64,000 nt of DNA from positions 30,468-94,467 of the forward strand of contig JAYZDP010000104.1 in the NCBI GenBank assembly GCA_036337765.1, written 5' to 3'. The stretch comes from JAYZDP01 sp036337765 (GTDB taxonomy: Bacteria; Acidobacteriota; Thermoanaerobaculia; Multivoradales; Multivoraceae). This document shows, one piece after another, positions 26,613-35,220 of the stretch; position 1 is the first letter of the stretch, and every line of letters starts with the position of its first letter. A program made the translations under genes and the position numbers. Under the pieces are notes generated by a model. It searched no databases. It had not been told where the DNA came from and worked only from the letters and a program-made list of their open reading frames with translations.

Positions 26613-27985
26613 AGGTGCCCTGGTCCAGCGACGAGTGGCAGCGGGTCGTCGTCTACGGCATGGGTCGATCGGGCCTCGCCGCGGCGCATTTCCTGCGCTC
26701 GCGCGACGTCGAAGTGGTGGCCGTCGACGGACGTGACGACGTCGACCTGGGCGAGCTAGGCGCAGACGCTGGAGTTACCGCCCGCTTCGGCACAGAGCCC
26801 ACGGCGCCTGACGTGGGCGTCGACGGCGTGGTTCTCAGCCCAGGCGTGGCGAGCTCGCGGCCGTTCGTTGCGGCGGCGCACAGAGCCGGAATCCCAGTGA
26901 TTGGCGAAGTCGAGCTCGCCTTTCCCTTCCTCGAGGGTCCTGTCATCGGCGTCACCGGCTCGAACGGTAAGAGCACGACGGCCAGCCTGGTTGCCGAGAT
27001 GCTGCGATGTGCCGAGCTGCCGGGCGTCCTGTGCGGCAACATCGGTGAGCCGCTGACCTCGAAGATCGACGGCGCGGGCGGGCGCATCTTCGTGGTCGAG
27101 CTGTCGAGCTTTCAGCTCGAAACCGTCAAGACCTTCCGGGCGAGAGCAGCGGCGCTGGTCAATGTCTCCCCCGATCATCTCGACCGCTACGCCGGCCTCG
27201 ACAGCTACGCCGCGGCCAAGGAGCGGATCTTCGAGCGCCAGACCAGCGACGACACTGCGGTGCTCAACGCCGACGACGAGCTCTCGACACGCGCGGCCAC
27301 CCGTGTAGAGGAAGCCCGCGTGCGCTACTTCTCACGTCGCTCGCGCGTCGCCGACGGCTGCTGGACCGATGGCAACACGGTGGTCGAGTCCGAGCCGGGC
27401 ACAAGCGCCGAGGAGGTTTTCCGTATCGACGAGATTCGCCTCGAGGGCACCGTCAACCTCGAGAACGCGATGGCGGCTACACTGCTGGCACGCGCCCTGG
27501 GTGCCGACCGTGAGCACGTGCGCCGCGGCGTGGCCGGCTTCGATGGCCTGGCACACCGTCTCGTGCGGATCGCCGATCTCGACGGTGTCTGCTTCTACGA
27601 CGACTCGAAGGGCACCAACGTCGGAGCCACGCGCCAATCGCTGGCCGGTTTCGCGGATAGCAGCGTCCACCTCATCCTTGGCGGCACCTCGAAGGGCGCC
27701 GACTTCGCGCCGCTCGTAGAGACGGTCGAAACCAAGGCACGGTGTGCGTATCTGATCGGTGAGGCGGCGGCTGAGATCGCTGCCACCCTGGCGGGTCGCG
27801 TCGCCATCGACCGGTCCGACACGCTCGAGCGCGCGGTGTGCCGGGCGGCGGAAGCCGCGCGCGCCGGCGAGGCGGTGGTGCTGTCGCCGGCCTGTGCCAG
27901 CTTCGACCAGTTCGCCAATTTCGAGGAGCGCGGCGATCGCTTTCAGGAGCTCGTCTCAGAGCTCGCGGAGGCGCGCCGTGGCTAA
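26609..27985 (+). CDS. murD: UDP-MurNAc-L-alanine--D-glutamate ligase MurD
   Basis: The 458-aa protein starts at ATG 26609, overlapping the mraY stop; a longer open frame upstream is a shadow of mraY. The N-terminal Rossmann motif VVVYGMGRSGLAAAHFL, ATP loop GVTGSNGKSTTASLVAEML, VELSSFQLE, NVSPDHLDRY and the C-terminal FYDDSKGTNVGAT and LSPACASFDQFANFEERGD are typical. It adds D-glutamate to UDP-MurNAc-L-alanine. Eight-base overlap with ftsW. Confidence 0.95.
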   Translation: MKVPWSSDEWQRVVVYGMGRSGLAAAHFLRSRDVEVVAVDGRDDVDLGELGADAGVTARFGTEPTAPDVGVDGVVLSPGVASSRPFVAAAHRAGIPVIGEVELAFPFLEGPVIGVTGSNGKSTTASLVAEMLRCAELPGVLCGNIGEPLTSKIDGAGGRIFVVELSSFQLETVKTFRARAAALVNVSPDHLDRYAGLDSYAAAKERIFERQTSDDTAVLNADDELSTRAATRVEEARVRYFSRRSRVADGCWTDGNTVVESEPGTSAEEVFRIDEIRLEGTVNLENAMAATLLARALGADREHVRRGVAGFDGLAHRLVRIADLDGVCFYDDSKGTNVGATRQSLAGFADSSVHLILGGTSKGADFAPLVETVETKARCAYLIGEAAAEIAATLAGRVAIDRSDTLERAVCRAAEAARAGEAVVLSPACASFDQFANFEERGDRFQELVSELAEARRG

Positions 27986-29072
27986 GAAGCTGGTCTTCGA
28001 CAAACCGCTCTTTTTCACCATCACGGTGCTGCTGCTGCTCGGTATCGTCATGGTCTATTCGGCGTCGGTCTTCAACGTCGACCCGACACGGCAGTCGGCG
28101 CTTTCAAATCACCCGTTCCTCAAACAGATCGCCGCAGCGATCCTGGGTCTGGTCGCGATGGTGGTGGCGATGCAGCTCGACTTCCGCCGCCTGCAGCGGC
28201 CTGCCGTTCTGTACACGATCGTTGGTGGCGTCGTGGGCCTTCTTATCCTGGCGCTTCTGTCTCCCGAGGTGAACTCCACCAATCGCTGGATCTTCGTCGG
28301 CGGTGTTTCGATCCAGCCCTCTGAGCTGGCGAAGATCGCCGTGGTGCTTTTCGTCGCGTACCACATTGCGCGCAAGGACGAAGAGGTCAACGAACCGTCG
28401 ATGCTCGTGCCGGTGGCTTTGGGGACGAGCTTCTTCGTTGTCCTGATCCTGCTCCAGCCGGACTTCGGGACGGCAGGGATCATCCTCGCGACCGCCGGCA
28501 TCATGCTGTTTCTCGCTGGACTGTCGTGGCGCTTCATCGCGCTTTCGGTAGTGGTGGCGCTGCCGGCCCTATGGTTTCTTGTGATCTCGGTGCCGTACCG
28601 GCGGGCGCGGCTGTTCTCCTTCCTCGAGCCCGAGCTGGATCCTCTCGGTGGCGGCTATCAGGTGGTGCAGTCGATGATCGCAGTCGGTTCGGGGGGACCG
28701 TGGGGTCTCGGCCTGGGCCAGAGCGTGCAGAAGCTGCACTTTCTGCCCTTCGCCGAGTCGGATTTCATCTACGGAGTCCTGGCCGAGGAGCTGGGGCTGA
28801 TCGGCGCCGTCGGTGTGGTCCTGCTCTTCGCGGTGTTCTTCTGGCGCGGCATGCGCGCGGGCCACAAGGTCCGCGAACCGTTCGCGAAGTACATGGCCTG
28901 GGGTTTGTGCACGTCGATCGTGCTCCAGGCTTTCATCAACATCAGCGTGGCGGTCTCACTCCTACCCACCACGGGTACTCCACTGCCGCTCATTTCCTAC
29001 GGGGGCTCGTCGCTGGTTTCTACGCTCCTGGCCTGCGGGCTGGTGCTCAACGTCTCGCAGCACGGAACATGA
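27978..29072 (+). CDS. ftsW: SEDS peptidoglycan polymerase FtsW
   Basis: The 364-aa membrane protein starts at GTG 27978 (MAKKLVFDKPLFFTITVLLLLG), which gives the normal SEDS N terminus; the longer open frame upstream overlaps murD. Family markers are GIVMVYSAS, NRWIFVGGVSIQPSELAK, LLQPDFGTA, LSWRF, FAESDFIYGVLAEELGLIG and LPTTGTPLPLISYGGSSLVSTL. It polymerises septal glycan from lipid II with FtsI. The stop is one base before the murG start. Confidence 0.95.
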   Translation: MAKKLVFDKPLFFTITVLLLLGIVMVYSASVFNVDPTRQSALSNHPFLKQIAAAILGLVAMVVAMQLDFRRLQRPAVLYTIVGGVVGLLILALLSPEVNSTNRWIFVGGVSIQPSELAKIAVVLFVAYHIARKDEEVNEPSMLVPVALGTSFFVVLILLQPDFGTAGIILATAGIMLFLAGLSWRFIALSVVVALPALWFLVISVPYRRARLFSFLEPELDPLGGGYQVVQSMIAVGSGGPWGLGLGQSVQKLHFLPFAESDFIYGVLAEELGLIGAVGVVLLFAVFFWRGMRAGHKVREPFAKYMAWGLCTSIVLQAFINISVAVSLLPTTGTPLPLISYGGSSLVSTLLACGLVLNVSQHGT

Positions 29073-29073
29073 G

Positions 29074-30141
29074 GTGGGCAGGCGAGCACTCTTGGCTGGT
29101 GGTGGAAGCGGGGGACACGTGTTCCCTGGGCTCGCCGTTGCCGAAGCCTTGGAGAGGCGAGGATGGCAAGTGAGCTTCGCCGGAACGGCCCAGGGCATGG
29201 AGGCGCGCCTCGCGCTCTCGCAGGGACTCGAGTTCCACTCGTTACCGGCGAAGCCGCTGCGCGGCCGCAACCCAATCCAGGGTCTGGGCGCGTTGGCCAC
29301 CCTGGCGCGCTCCACGGTGAGCGCGGTGGGGTTGATCCGGCGTCTCGGTGCCGACGTGGTGATCGCCACCGGTGGCTATGTCTGTGTCTCGGCGGGACTC
29401 GCGGCCCGGCTGTGCCGGCTGCCGTTGATCCTGGTGGAGCCGAACGCCGAGCCAGGGCTGGCCAATCGTCTTCTGGGTCGCTTTGCGAGCTCGGCAGCGG
29501 TGGCCTGGCAGAGGACCGCCGATGCGCTGCCCTGCTCCACCGAGCTGACCGGAGTGCCGGTGCGCCGCAGCTTCTTCGAGGTCGATCGACCGGCGCTCGG
29601 CGCTCCCTGGAAGATCCTGGTCCTGGGTGGCAGCCAGGGGGCTCAGAGCCTGAACGTCGAAGTCCCGCCGGTGCTTCATCGGCTGGTCCGCGACGGGGAC
29701 CGCGAGCTCGAGGTGGTGCACCAAGCCGGCTCGGGAAAGGAGGCCGCCACCGAGTCGGCCTACATGGCGACCGACGTCAAGGCGACGGTGGTGCCCTTCA
29801 TCGACAATGTCGCAGAGGCGATGGCCGACTGCCATCTGGTGCTATCGCGTGCGGGCGCGGTGACACTGGCCGAGATCTGCGCCGCGGGTCGACCCTCGAT
29901 TCTGTTTCCGCTGTCGCTCGCCGGAGGCCACCAGGGCCACAACGCGGCGGCACTCCACTCTGCGGGCGCGGCCCGCGTCGTGGATGCGATGGAGATCGAT
30001 CCCGAAAAGCTACGCCTCGTTCTGCTCGATGTGCTCGACGCGCAGCGGCTCGAGGCGATGTCGTCCAGCGCCAGCCAGCTCGCCCGGTCGGACGCCGCGG
30101 AGGCGATCGCAAGCCTCGTCGAGGCGGAGGTGTCGCGGTGA
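29074..30141 (+). CDS. murG: Lipid II synthase MurG
   Basis: The 355-aa GT28 enzyme starts at GTG 29074, so that GRRALLAGGGSGGHVFPGLAVAE falls at the N terminus as in all MurG proteins. It adds GlcNAc to lipid I on the inner face of the membrane. The UDP-GlcNAc region has LVLGGSQGAQSLN, then LVLSRAGAVTLAEICAAGRPSILFPLSLAGGHQGHNA. The last segment differs slightly from the common ADNHQ form. Its stop overlaps murC by one base. Confidence 0.93.
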   Translation: MGRRALLAGGGSGGHVFPGLAVAEALERRGWQVSFAGTAQGMEARLALSQGLEFHSLPAKPLRGRNPIQGLGALATLARSTVSAVGLIRRLGADVVIATGGYVCVSAGLAARLCRLPLILVEPNAEPGLANRLLGRFASSAAVAWQRTADALPCSTELTGVPVRRSFFEVDRPALGAPWKILVLGGSQGAQSLNVEVPPVLHRLVRDGDRELEVVHQAGSGKEAATESAYMATDVKATVVPFIDNVAEAMADCHLVLSRAGAVTLAEICAAGRPSILFPLSLAGGHQGHNAAALHSAGAARVVDAMEIDPEKLRLVLLDVLDAQRLEAMSSSASQLARSDAAEAIASLVEAEVSR

Positions 30142-31526
30142 TGTTCCGGGATTTCGCCGTTCTGTCGCATGTGCACTTCGTGGGCGTCGGCGGCGCGGGC
30201 ATGAGCGGCATTGCCGAGATTCTGCTCGACTACGACCTGCGCGTCAGCGGCTCGGACCTCTCGCTGTCCGACACCACGACCCGGCTTTCGGCTCTGGGTG
30301 TTGCGATCCGGGCGGGGCACGAGGCCGCGAATGTCGAGGGGTCCGATCTGGTCGTCATCTCGTCGGCCGTGCCGCCGGACAACGCCGAAGTGGTTGCGGC
30401 ACGCGCGGCTGGGATTCCCGTGGTCCGACGGGCCGAGATGCTCGCCGAGCTCATGCGTCTGAAGTACGGCATTGCCGTCGCGGGCACCCACGGCAAGACC
30501 ACGACCACCTCTCTGGTCGGCCTGCTGCTCACCGAAGGCGGCCTCGACCCGACCGTGATCGTCGGCGGGCGCCTCCGCGTGACCGGGACGGGCGCACGTC
30601 ATGGCCGTAGCGACTATCTGGTTGCCGAAGCCGACGAGTTCGACCGAAGCTTCCTGCGCCTTGCGCCGATCATCGCGGTCCTGACTTCGATCGACGTTGA
30701 GCATCTCGACACCTATCGCGACCTCGACGATATTCGCGAGGCTTTCGTGACTTTCGCTCAGAAGGTCCCGTTCTTCGGCCAGGTCATCGTCTGCGTCGAC
30801 GACGACAACGTCCGTCAGATTCTGCCTGCCCTCGCCGACAGGCGCGTGGTCACCTACGGCCTCAGCGCCGAGGCCGAGATTCGCGCCACCGACATCGAGG
30901 TCGACGCCGACGGCTCGGCCTTCGTCGCCTCCTCGTCGCGGGAGGGGCGCCTCGGGACGATACGGCTGCCGATCCCTGGTGTGCACAACGTTCAGAACGC
31001 CCTCGCCGCCCTTGCCGTGGGCCTGGGCGTGGGGCTGGACATCGAAGGTCTCACCGACGCGCTCGCCGGTTTCGGAGGCGTCCATCGGCGCTTCGAGCGA
31101 CTCGGCACCTGGCGCGGGGCGACGGTGGTCGACGACTACGCCCACCATCCGACCGAGGTTGCGGCGACGCTCGAGGCGGCGCGCCAGGTGTTCCCTGAAT
31201 CGCGGGTTCACGTGGTGTTTCAGCCCCATTTGTTCAGCCGAACCCGGGCCTTCGCCACCGACTTCGGCCGCGCCCTGCTGGCGGCCGACACGGCCGTAGT
31301 CACCGATGTCTACCCGTCGCGCGAGCAGCCCGTCGAGGGCGTGACGGGAGAGCTCGTAGCCAACGCCGCTCGCGAAGCGGGTCACGAGGATGTCCTCTAT
31401 TGCGAGGACTGGCGCGACGTTGATGTAGAGCTCGCCAGCCGGATCGAGGAGGGCGACGCCATCCTTACGCTCGGTGCCGGCGATATCTATCAACTGGCGC
31501 GCAGTCTCGCGGAGAGCGACGGTTGA
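30141..31526 (+). CDS. murC: UDP-N-acetylmuramate--L-alanine ligase MurC
   Basis: The 461-aa protein starts at ATG 30141 (GTG 30138 is possible). HVHFVGVGGAGMSGIAEILLD opens the Rossmann domain. The ATP loop is VAGTHGKTTTTSL, followed by EADEFDRSFLRL, TSIDVEHLDTY, GVHNVQNALAA and DDYAHHPTEVAATL. It adds the first L-alanine to UDP-MurNAc. The usual neighbours murB and ddl are missing: ftsQ follows at once through a TTGA overlap. Confidence 0.95.
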   Translation: MFRDFAVLSHVHFVGVGGAGMSGIAEILLDYDLRVSGSDLSLSDTTTRLSALGVAIRAGHEAANVEGSDLVVISSAVPPDNAEVVAARAAGIPVVRRAEMLAELMRLKYGIAVAGTHGKTTTTSLVGLLLTEGGLDPTVIVGGRLRVTGTGARHGRSDYLVAEADEFDRSFLRLAPIIAVLTSIDVEHLDTYRDLDDIREAFVTFAQKVPFFGQVIVCVDDDNVRQILPALADRRVVTYGLSAEAEIRATDIEVDADGSAFVASSSREGRLGTIRLPIPGVHNVQNALAALAVGLGVGLDIEGLTDALAGFGGVHRRFERLGTWRGATVVDDYAHHPTEVAATLEAARQVFPESRVHVVFQPHLFSRTRAFATDFGRALLAADTAVVTDVYPSREQPVEGVTGELVANAAREAGHEDVLYCEDWRDVDVELASRIEEGDAILTLGAGDIYQLARSLAESDG

Positions 31527-32401
31527 CGACTCCGAGCCGTGCCGTCGCCGGCGAGTTTCTCCGGCCGCGGCATCCGCGGCGCCGCCGGCGCTCGTCGCCC
31601 GCGGTCGCGCTGGTCCGCGTCCTCGCGCGCGCCTTCATGGTGGTCGCGCCGCCATTGGCGGTCGCGTCCTGGCTCGTGCGCAGTGGTGGCTTCGAGCTCG
31701 CGAATCTCGAAGCGCAGGTTACCGGCCGAGTGGCCGAGAGCTGGGTTCGGGCACGGCTCGGTCCGGAGATGGGACAGAATCTGGTGACGCTGCCGCTCGA
31801 CAGGGTGCAGGCTCGCCTCGACGGCCATCCCTGGATCGCGAGCGTTGTGGTCGACAAGGCCCTTCCCAACGGGCTACGGGTCTCGATCGAGGAGCGCGAA
31901 CCGGCAGCCGTTCTCACGAGCGGCGGCAGTCTGGTCTACGTCGATGTCGCGGGCCAGCGCATCGCGCCTGTGGGTGCGAACGACTCGGTTGCCGGCCTCC
32001 TGCGCGTCCGGCCGAAAGAGACGGACGGTGGACCGCCGACAGCCATGGAATTGGCCGAGACCCAATGCCTGGAGCGCGCGATCGAGCTCGGCCGGAGTCT
32101 CGAAAGCGGGGGCGCGACGCTTCCGATCTGGTTGTCGCAGCTCCACGGTCTCGAGGTGGTGGGAGATGACGATTTCAGACTCTTTTCGAGAGGCCTCGCG
32201 TTTCCGGTTCTGGTGCGCTCCACCGATGGAGCCGAGCGCATACGGGAACTGGCGACTCTCATGGCCCGCATTCGTGAAGACGGTGACTCGGCCGGCGATC
32301 CTTTCAAGATCCGCGAGATCGATCTTCGTTACCGCGGCCAGGTGATCGTGCGGTCTGGCGAGGCAGCGCAGTGGGACCCAAATCAAGGAGACGTTACGTA
32401 G
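31523..32401 (+). CDS. ftsQ: Cell division protein FtsQ
   Basis: The 292-aa protein starts at TTG 31523. An arginine-rich cytoplasmic stretch (~1-28), a transmembrane helix (~29-50), a POTRA domain (~55-125, including RLDGHPWIASVVVDKALPNGLRVSIEER) and an FtsQ C-terminal domain are visible. It joins FtsB-FtsL to the divisome. It ends directly at the ftsA start. Confidence 0.9.
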   Translation: MTTPSRAVAGEFLRPRHPRRRRRSSPAVALVRVLARAFMVVAPPLAVASWLVRSGGFELANLEAQVTGRVAESWVRARLGPEMGQNLVTLPLDRVQARLDGHPWIASVVVDKALPNGLRVSIEEREPAAVLTSGGSLVYVDVAGQRIAPVGANDSVAGLLRVRPKETDGGPPTAMELAETQCLERAIELGRSLESGGATLPIWLSQLHGLEVVGDDDFRLFSRGLAFPVLVRSTDGAERIRELATLMARIREDGDSAGDPFKIREIDLRYRGQVIVRSGEAAQWDPNQGDVT

Positions 32402-33640
32402 ATGCCCAACACCGAAGACCACATTGTCGGAATCGACATCGGTTCGTCGAAGGTCGCTGTTCTGATCGGCCAACACGACGAGAACGGGGAGTTGGAGGTG
32501 GTCGGCAAGGGTCTGGCCCCGAACCGCGGAGCCAGGCGCGGCAACATCGTCAACGTCGAGAGCACGGTCGAGGCGCTGAAGCAGGCCTGCGAAGAGGCAG
32601 AAGTGATGGCGGGAGTCGAGATCTCGCGGGCCTACGTTGGCGCCGCCGGCCCCGACGTACGCAGCGTGAACTCGCGAGGCATGGTCTCGGTAGCCCGCAA
32701 GGACCGCGAGATCAACCGCCAGGACATCGATAGAGTGCTGGAGGCCGCCCAGTCGGCGGCGCTGCCGGCCGATCACGAGATCCTCCACGCTATTCCGCAG
32801 GAGTTCATCGTCGACGACCAGGGCGGCATCGCCGATCCCCTTGGAATGCTCGGCGGCCGGCTCGAGGTGCTGGTGCATCTCGTCACCGGTCACGCAACGC
32901 GGTCGAAGACACTTCTGACCTGCGTCAACAAAGCCGGCATCGAGGTGGTGGGGATCGTCTTCGAGCCTCTCGCCACGGCGATGGCTGTGCTGACGCCCGA
33001 CGAGCAGGAACTCGGCGTTTTGCTGGTCGACATCGGATCAGGCACTACAAGCTTTGCCTACTACACCAACTCCGAGGTGCACCACAGCGCGGTACTGCCG
33101 ATCGCGGCGGGTCACTTCACCAACGACTTGGCGATGGTGTTGCGGACGCCCTTTGCAGAGGCGGAGGAGATCAAGGCCCGCTACGGCTGCTGCCTTGCGA
33201 GTCTCGTCGACAGCGACGAGGGCATTTCGGTGGGCGCGGTGGGCGGTGGCGGTGCACGGGTCGTCGCGCGGCGCGAGCTCACCGAGATTCTCCAACCACG
33301 GGCGGAGGAGATCTTTCACCTGATCCGCGAGGAGATGACGAAGTCGGTCGGCGACCTGAACCTGCGTGGCGGGTTGGTGCTGACAGGCGGCGGCGCCCAG
33401 CTCGACGGTCTGGTGGAGATCGCAGAACAGGTTTTTGATGCCAGCGCTCGGGCAGGTCTGCCGAGCGGTCTGGGGGGATTGGTCGACGTCATTCACAGCC
33501 CGACCTGGTCGACTGCGGCGGGGCTTCTGGTTCACGGTAAGAGTGAAGAAGACGCCCATCCGCGCGTAAGCGGTCGCTCTTTTTTTGGAGTGCGGTCGCT
33601 GATGGGCAGTGTCAAGGGCATGTTCTCGGACCTGCTGTGA
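32402..33640 (+). CDS. ftsA: Cell division protein FtsA
   Basis: The 412-aa actin-like ATPase starts at ATG 32402 with GIDIGSSKVAVLIG (phosphate 1 loop). VLLVDIGSGTTSFAYYTN and GLVLTGGGAQLDGLVEIAE are the phosphate 2 and adenosine motifs. The C-terminal amphipathic helix (RSLMGSVKGMFSDLL) should anchor FtsZ filaments to the membrane. It lies between ftsQ and ftsZ with a 48-base gap before ftsZ. Confidence 0.96.
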   Translation: MPNTEDHIVGIDIGSSKVAVLIGQHDENGELEVVGKGLAPNRGARRGNIVNVESTVEALKQACEEAEVMAGVEISRAYVGAAGPDVRSVNSRGMVSVARKDREINRQDIDRVLEAAQSAALPADHEILHAIPQEFIVDDQGGIADPLGMLGGRLEVLVHLVTGHATRSKTLLTCVNKAGIEVVGIVFEPLATAMAVLTPDEQELGVLLVDIGSGTTSFAYYTNSEVHHSAVLPIAAGHFTNDLAMVLRTPFAEAEEIKARYGCCLASLVDSDEGISVGAVGGGGARVVARRELTEILQPRAEEIFHLIREEMTKSVGDLNLRGGLVLTGGGAQLDGLVEIAEQVFDASARAGLPSGLGGLVDVIHSPTWSTAAGLLVHGKSEEDAHPRVSGRSFFGVRSLMGSVKGMFSDLL

Positions 33641-33688
33641 GGGTCGCGGAACGCGCGGAGAACACAGTAGAGAAAGGGGCCTAGCGAG

Positions 33689-35008
33689 ATGATCTTTTTT
33701 GATGAACAGAAGACGGACGGGGACCTCCCGATCACACTCGAGAATCGCGACCTGCTGCCGGCCAAGATCAAGGTGATCGGTGTCGGCGGCGGTGGTGGCA
33801 ATGCGGTCAACCGCATGATCGACGCGCAACTACGCGGCGTCGAGTTCATCGCCGCCAATACCGATCTGCAGGCGTTGGCGAAGTGCCGAGCGCCTACCAA
33901 GATACAGCTCGGCAAGCTGATCACGCGGGGTCTCGGCGCCGGTGCCGACCCTGATGTCGGCCGTAAGGCGGCATTGGAAGACAGCGACCGGATTCTCGAG
34001 TACATCGAGGGCTCGGACATGATCTTTCTCGCCGCCGGGCTGGGCGGGGGCACGGGTACCGGCGCGATTCCGGTCCTCGCGTCGCTCGCCGCTCAGGTGG
34101 GCGCGTTGACCGTTGCCGTCGTCACCAAGCCGTTCGCGTTCGAGGGCCGGCGGCGCATGCTCCTCGCCGATGCCGGCCTCGACATGCTGCGTGACTCGGT
34201 CGATACGGTAATCGCGATCCCCAACGAGCGCCTGCTCAAGTTCGTCGATCGCGGCACGCCGCTGAGCGAGGCCTTCCTCACCGCCGACGATGTGCTGCGT
34301 CAGGGCGTTCAGGGGATTTCGGACCTCATCACCATTCCCGGCGAGGTCAATGCCGACTTCGCCGACGTGCGGACAATCATGACCGGAATGGGTATGGCGC
34401 TGATGGGCAGTGGCCTCGCCAAGGGTGACAACCGCGCGATCGAAGCGGCTCAGGCTGCCGTGTCGTCGCCGCTACTCGAGGAGACCTCGATCCAGGGCGC
34501 CCAGGGAGTGTTGATCAACATCACCGGAGGTCAGGACCTCACCCTTCATGAGGTAGCCGACGCGGCCAAGGCGATCTCGGATCTGGTCGACGCCGACGCC
34601 AACATCATCTCGGGTCTCGTTATCGACGAGAACATGGTCGACGAGGTCAAGGTCACGGTCATCGCCACCGGCTTCCGTGAGGGCGTATTCTCGGTCGACG
34701 AGGAGCCCAGCTTCGCGTCGGCCTTCACCCCGCCGCGAGAAGAGGAAGCCGCGGAGCCTTCGGTCTGGTCACACACGGAGGAGGAAGCGCCCTCGGCGGA
34801 ACCCGAGCCAGCAGGCCCGGGCCTCGATCAGATGGAGCTCAGTGGGCGCGAGCGCGACGAGGTGGCGGACGAGGAGGAGGAAGAGGTTCCGTTTTACAAG
34901 AAGGTGCTGGCGCACAATCATCAGAAGGACGAGGGTGGCTTCGGGCCGAATTGGTCTTCGGTCGATGACTACGACATTCCGACCGTGCTGCGTAAGCAGA
35001 TGGACTAG
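33689..35008 (+). CDS. ftsZ: Cell division GTPase FtsZ
   Basis: The 439-aa tubulin homologue starts at ATG 33689 with GAGAAAGG upstream. IKVIGVGGGGGNAVNRM, AAGLGGGTGTGAIPVLA (tubulin signature), PNERLL and NADFADVRTIM are present. After ~330 a Glu/Pro-rich flexible linker leads to the conserved C-terminal peptide DDYDIPTVLRKQMD, which binds FtsA and other partners. The acidic linker is about 100 residues long. It closes the dcw cluster. Confidence 0.97.
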   Translation: MIFFDEQKTDGDLPITLENRDLLPAKIKVIGVGGGGGNAVNRMIDAQLRGVEFIAANTDLQALAKCRAPTKIQLGKLITRGLGAGADPDVGRKAALEDSDRILEYIEGSDMIFLAAGLGGGTGTGAIPVLASLAAQVGALTVAVVTKPFAFEGRRRMLLADAGLDMLRDSVDTVIAIPNERLLKFVDRGTPLSEAFLTADDVLRQGVQGISDLITIPGEVNADFADVRTIMTGMGMALMGSGLAKGDNRAIEAAQAAVSSPLLEETSIQGAQGVLINITGGQDLTLHEVADAAKAISDLVDADANIISGLVIDENMVDEVKVTVIATGFREGVFSVDEEPSFASAFTPPREEEAAEPSVWSHTEEEAPSAEPEPAGPGLDQMELSGRERDEVADEEEEEVPFYKKVLAHNHQKDEGGFGPNWSSVDDYDIPTVLRKQMD

Positions 35009-35039
35009 GGCGAGGGTACGAACGATTCCCGTCGCCTAG

Positions 35040-35134
35040 GTGAGTCTTCATGGGGTCCCCAGCACGGGAGGGAGCCCGTCGTGCTCGCGCAGACGCTCCG
35101 CGCGACGGGTGCCCACCCTCCCTCAGCCCCATGA
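35040..35134. repeat. Dispersed repeat copy 1, inside a long hairpin between convergent ftsZ and argS
   Basis: The 20-bp core GTGAGTCTTCATGGGGTCCC (35040-35059) recurs in two other gaps (37842, and 41640 on the minus strand). Copies 1 and 3 are similar for 50 bp, both ending in GTGCTCGCG. Here nested complements TCATGGGG/CCCCATGA (35048/35127), GGGAGGG/CCCTCCC and CCCGTCG/CGACGGG form a long imperfect stem. It could terminate both genes. Nothing else is apparent in the 212-bp gap. Confidence 0.6.
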
Positions 35135-35220
35135 CGGGCTGTTCGTGCGCTCGCTGGAGGCGGCGCCAGGCCCGCGGAGCTGGAACGTCTCTAGGCGGGG
35201 TTGGAGGGCGGATCGGCCGG

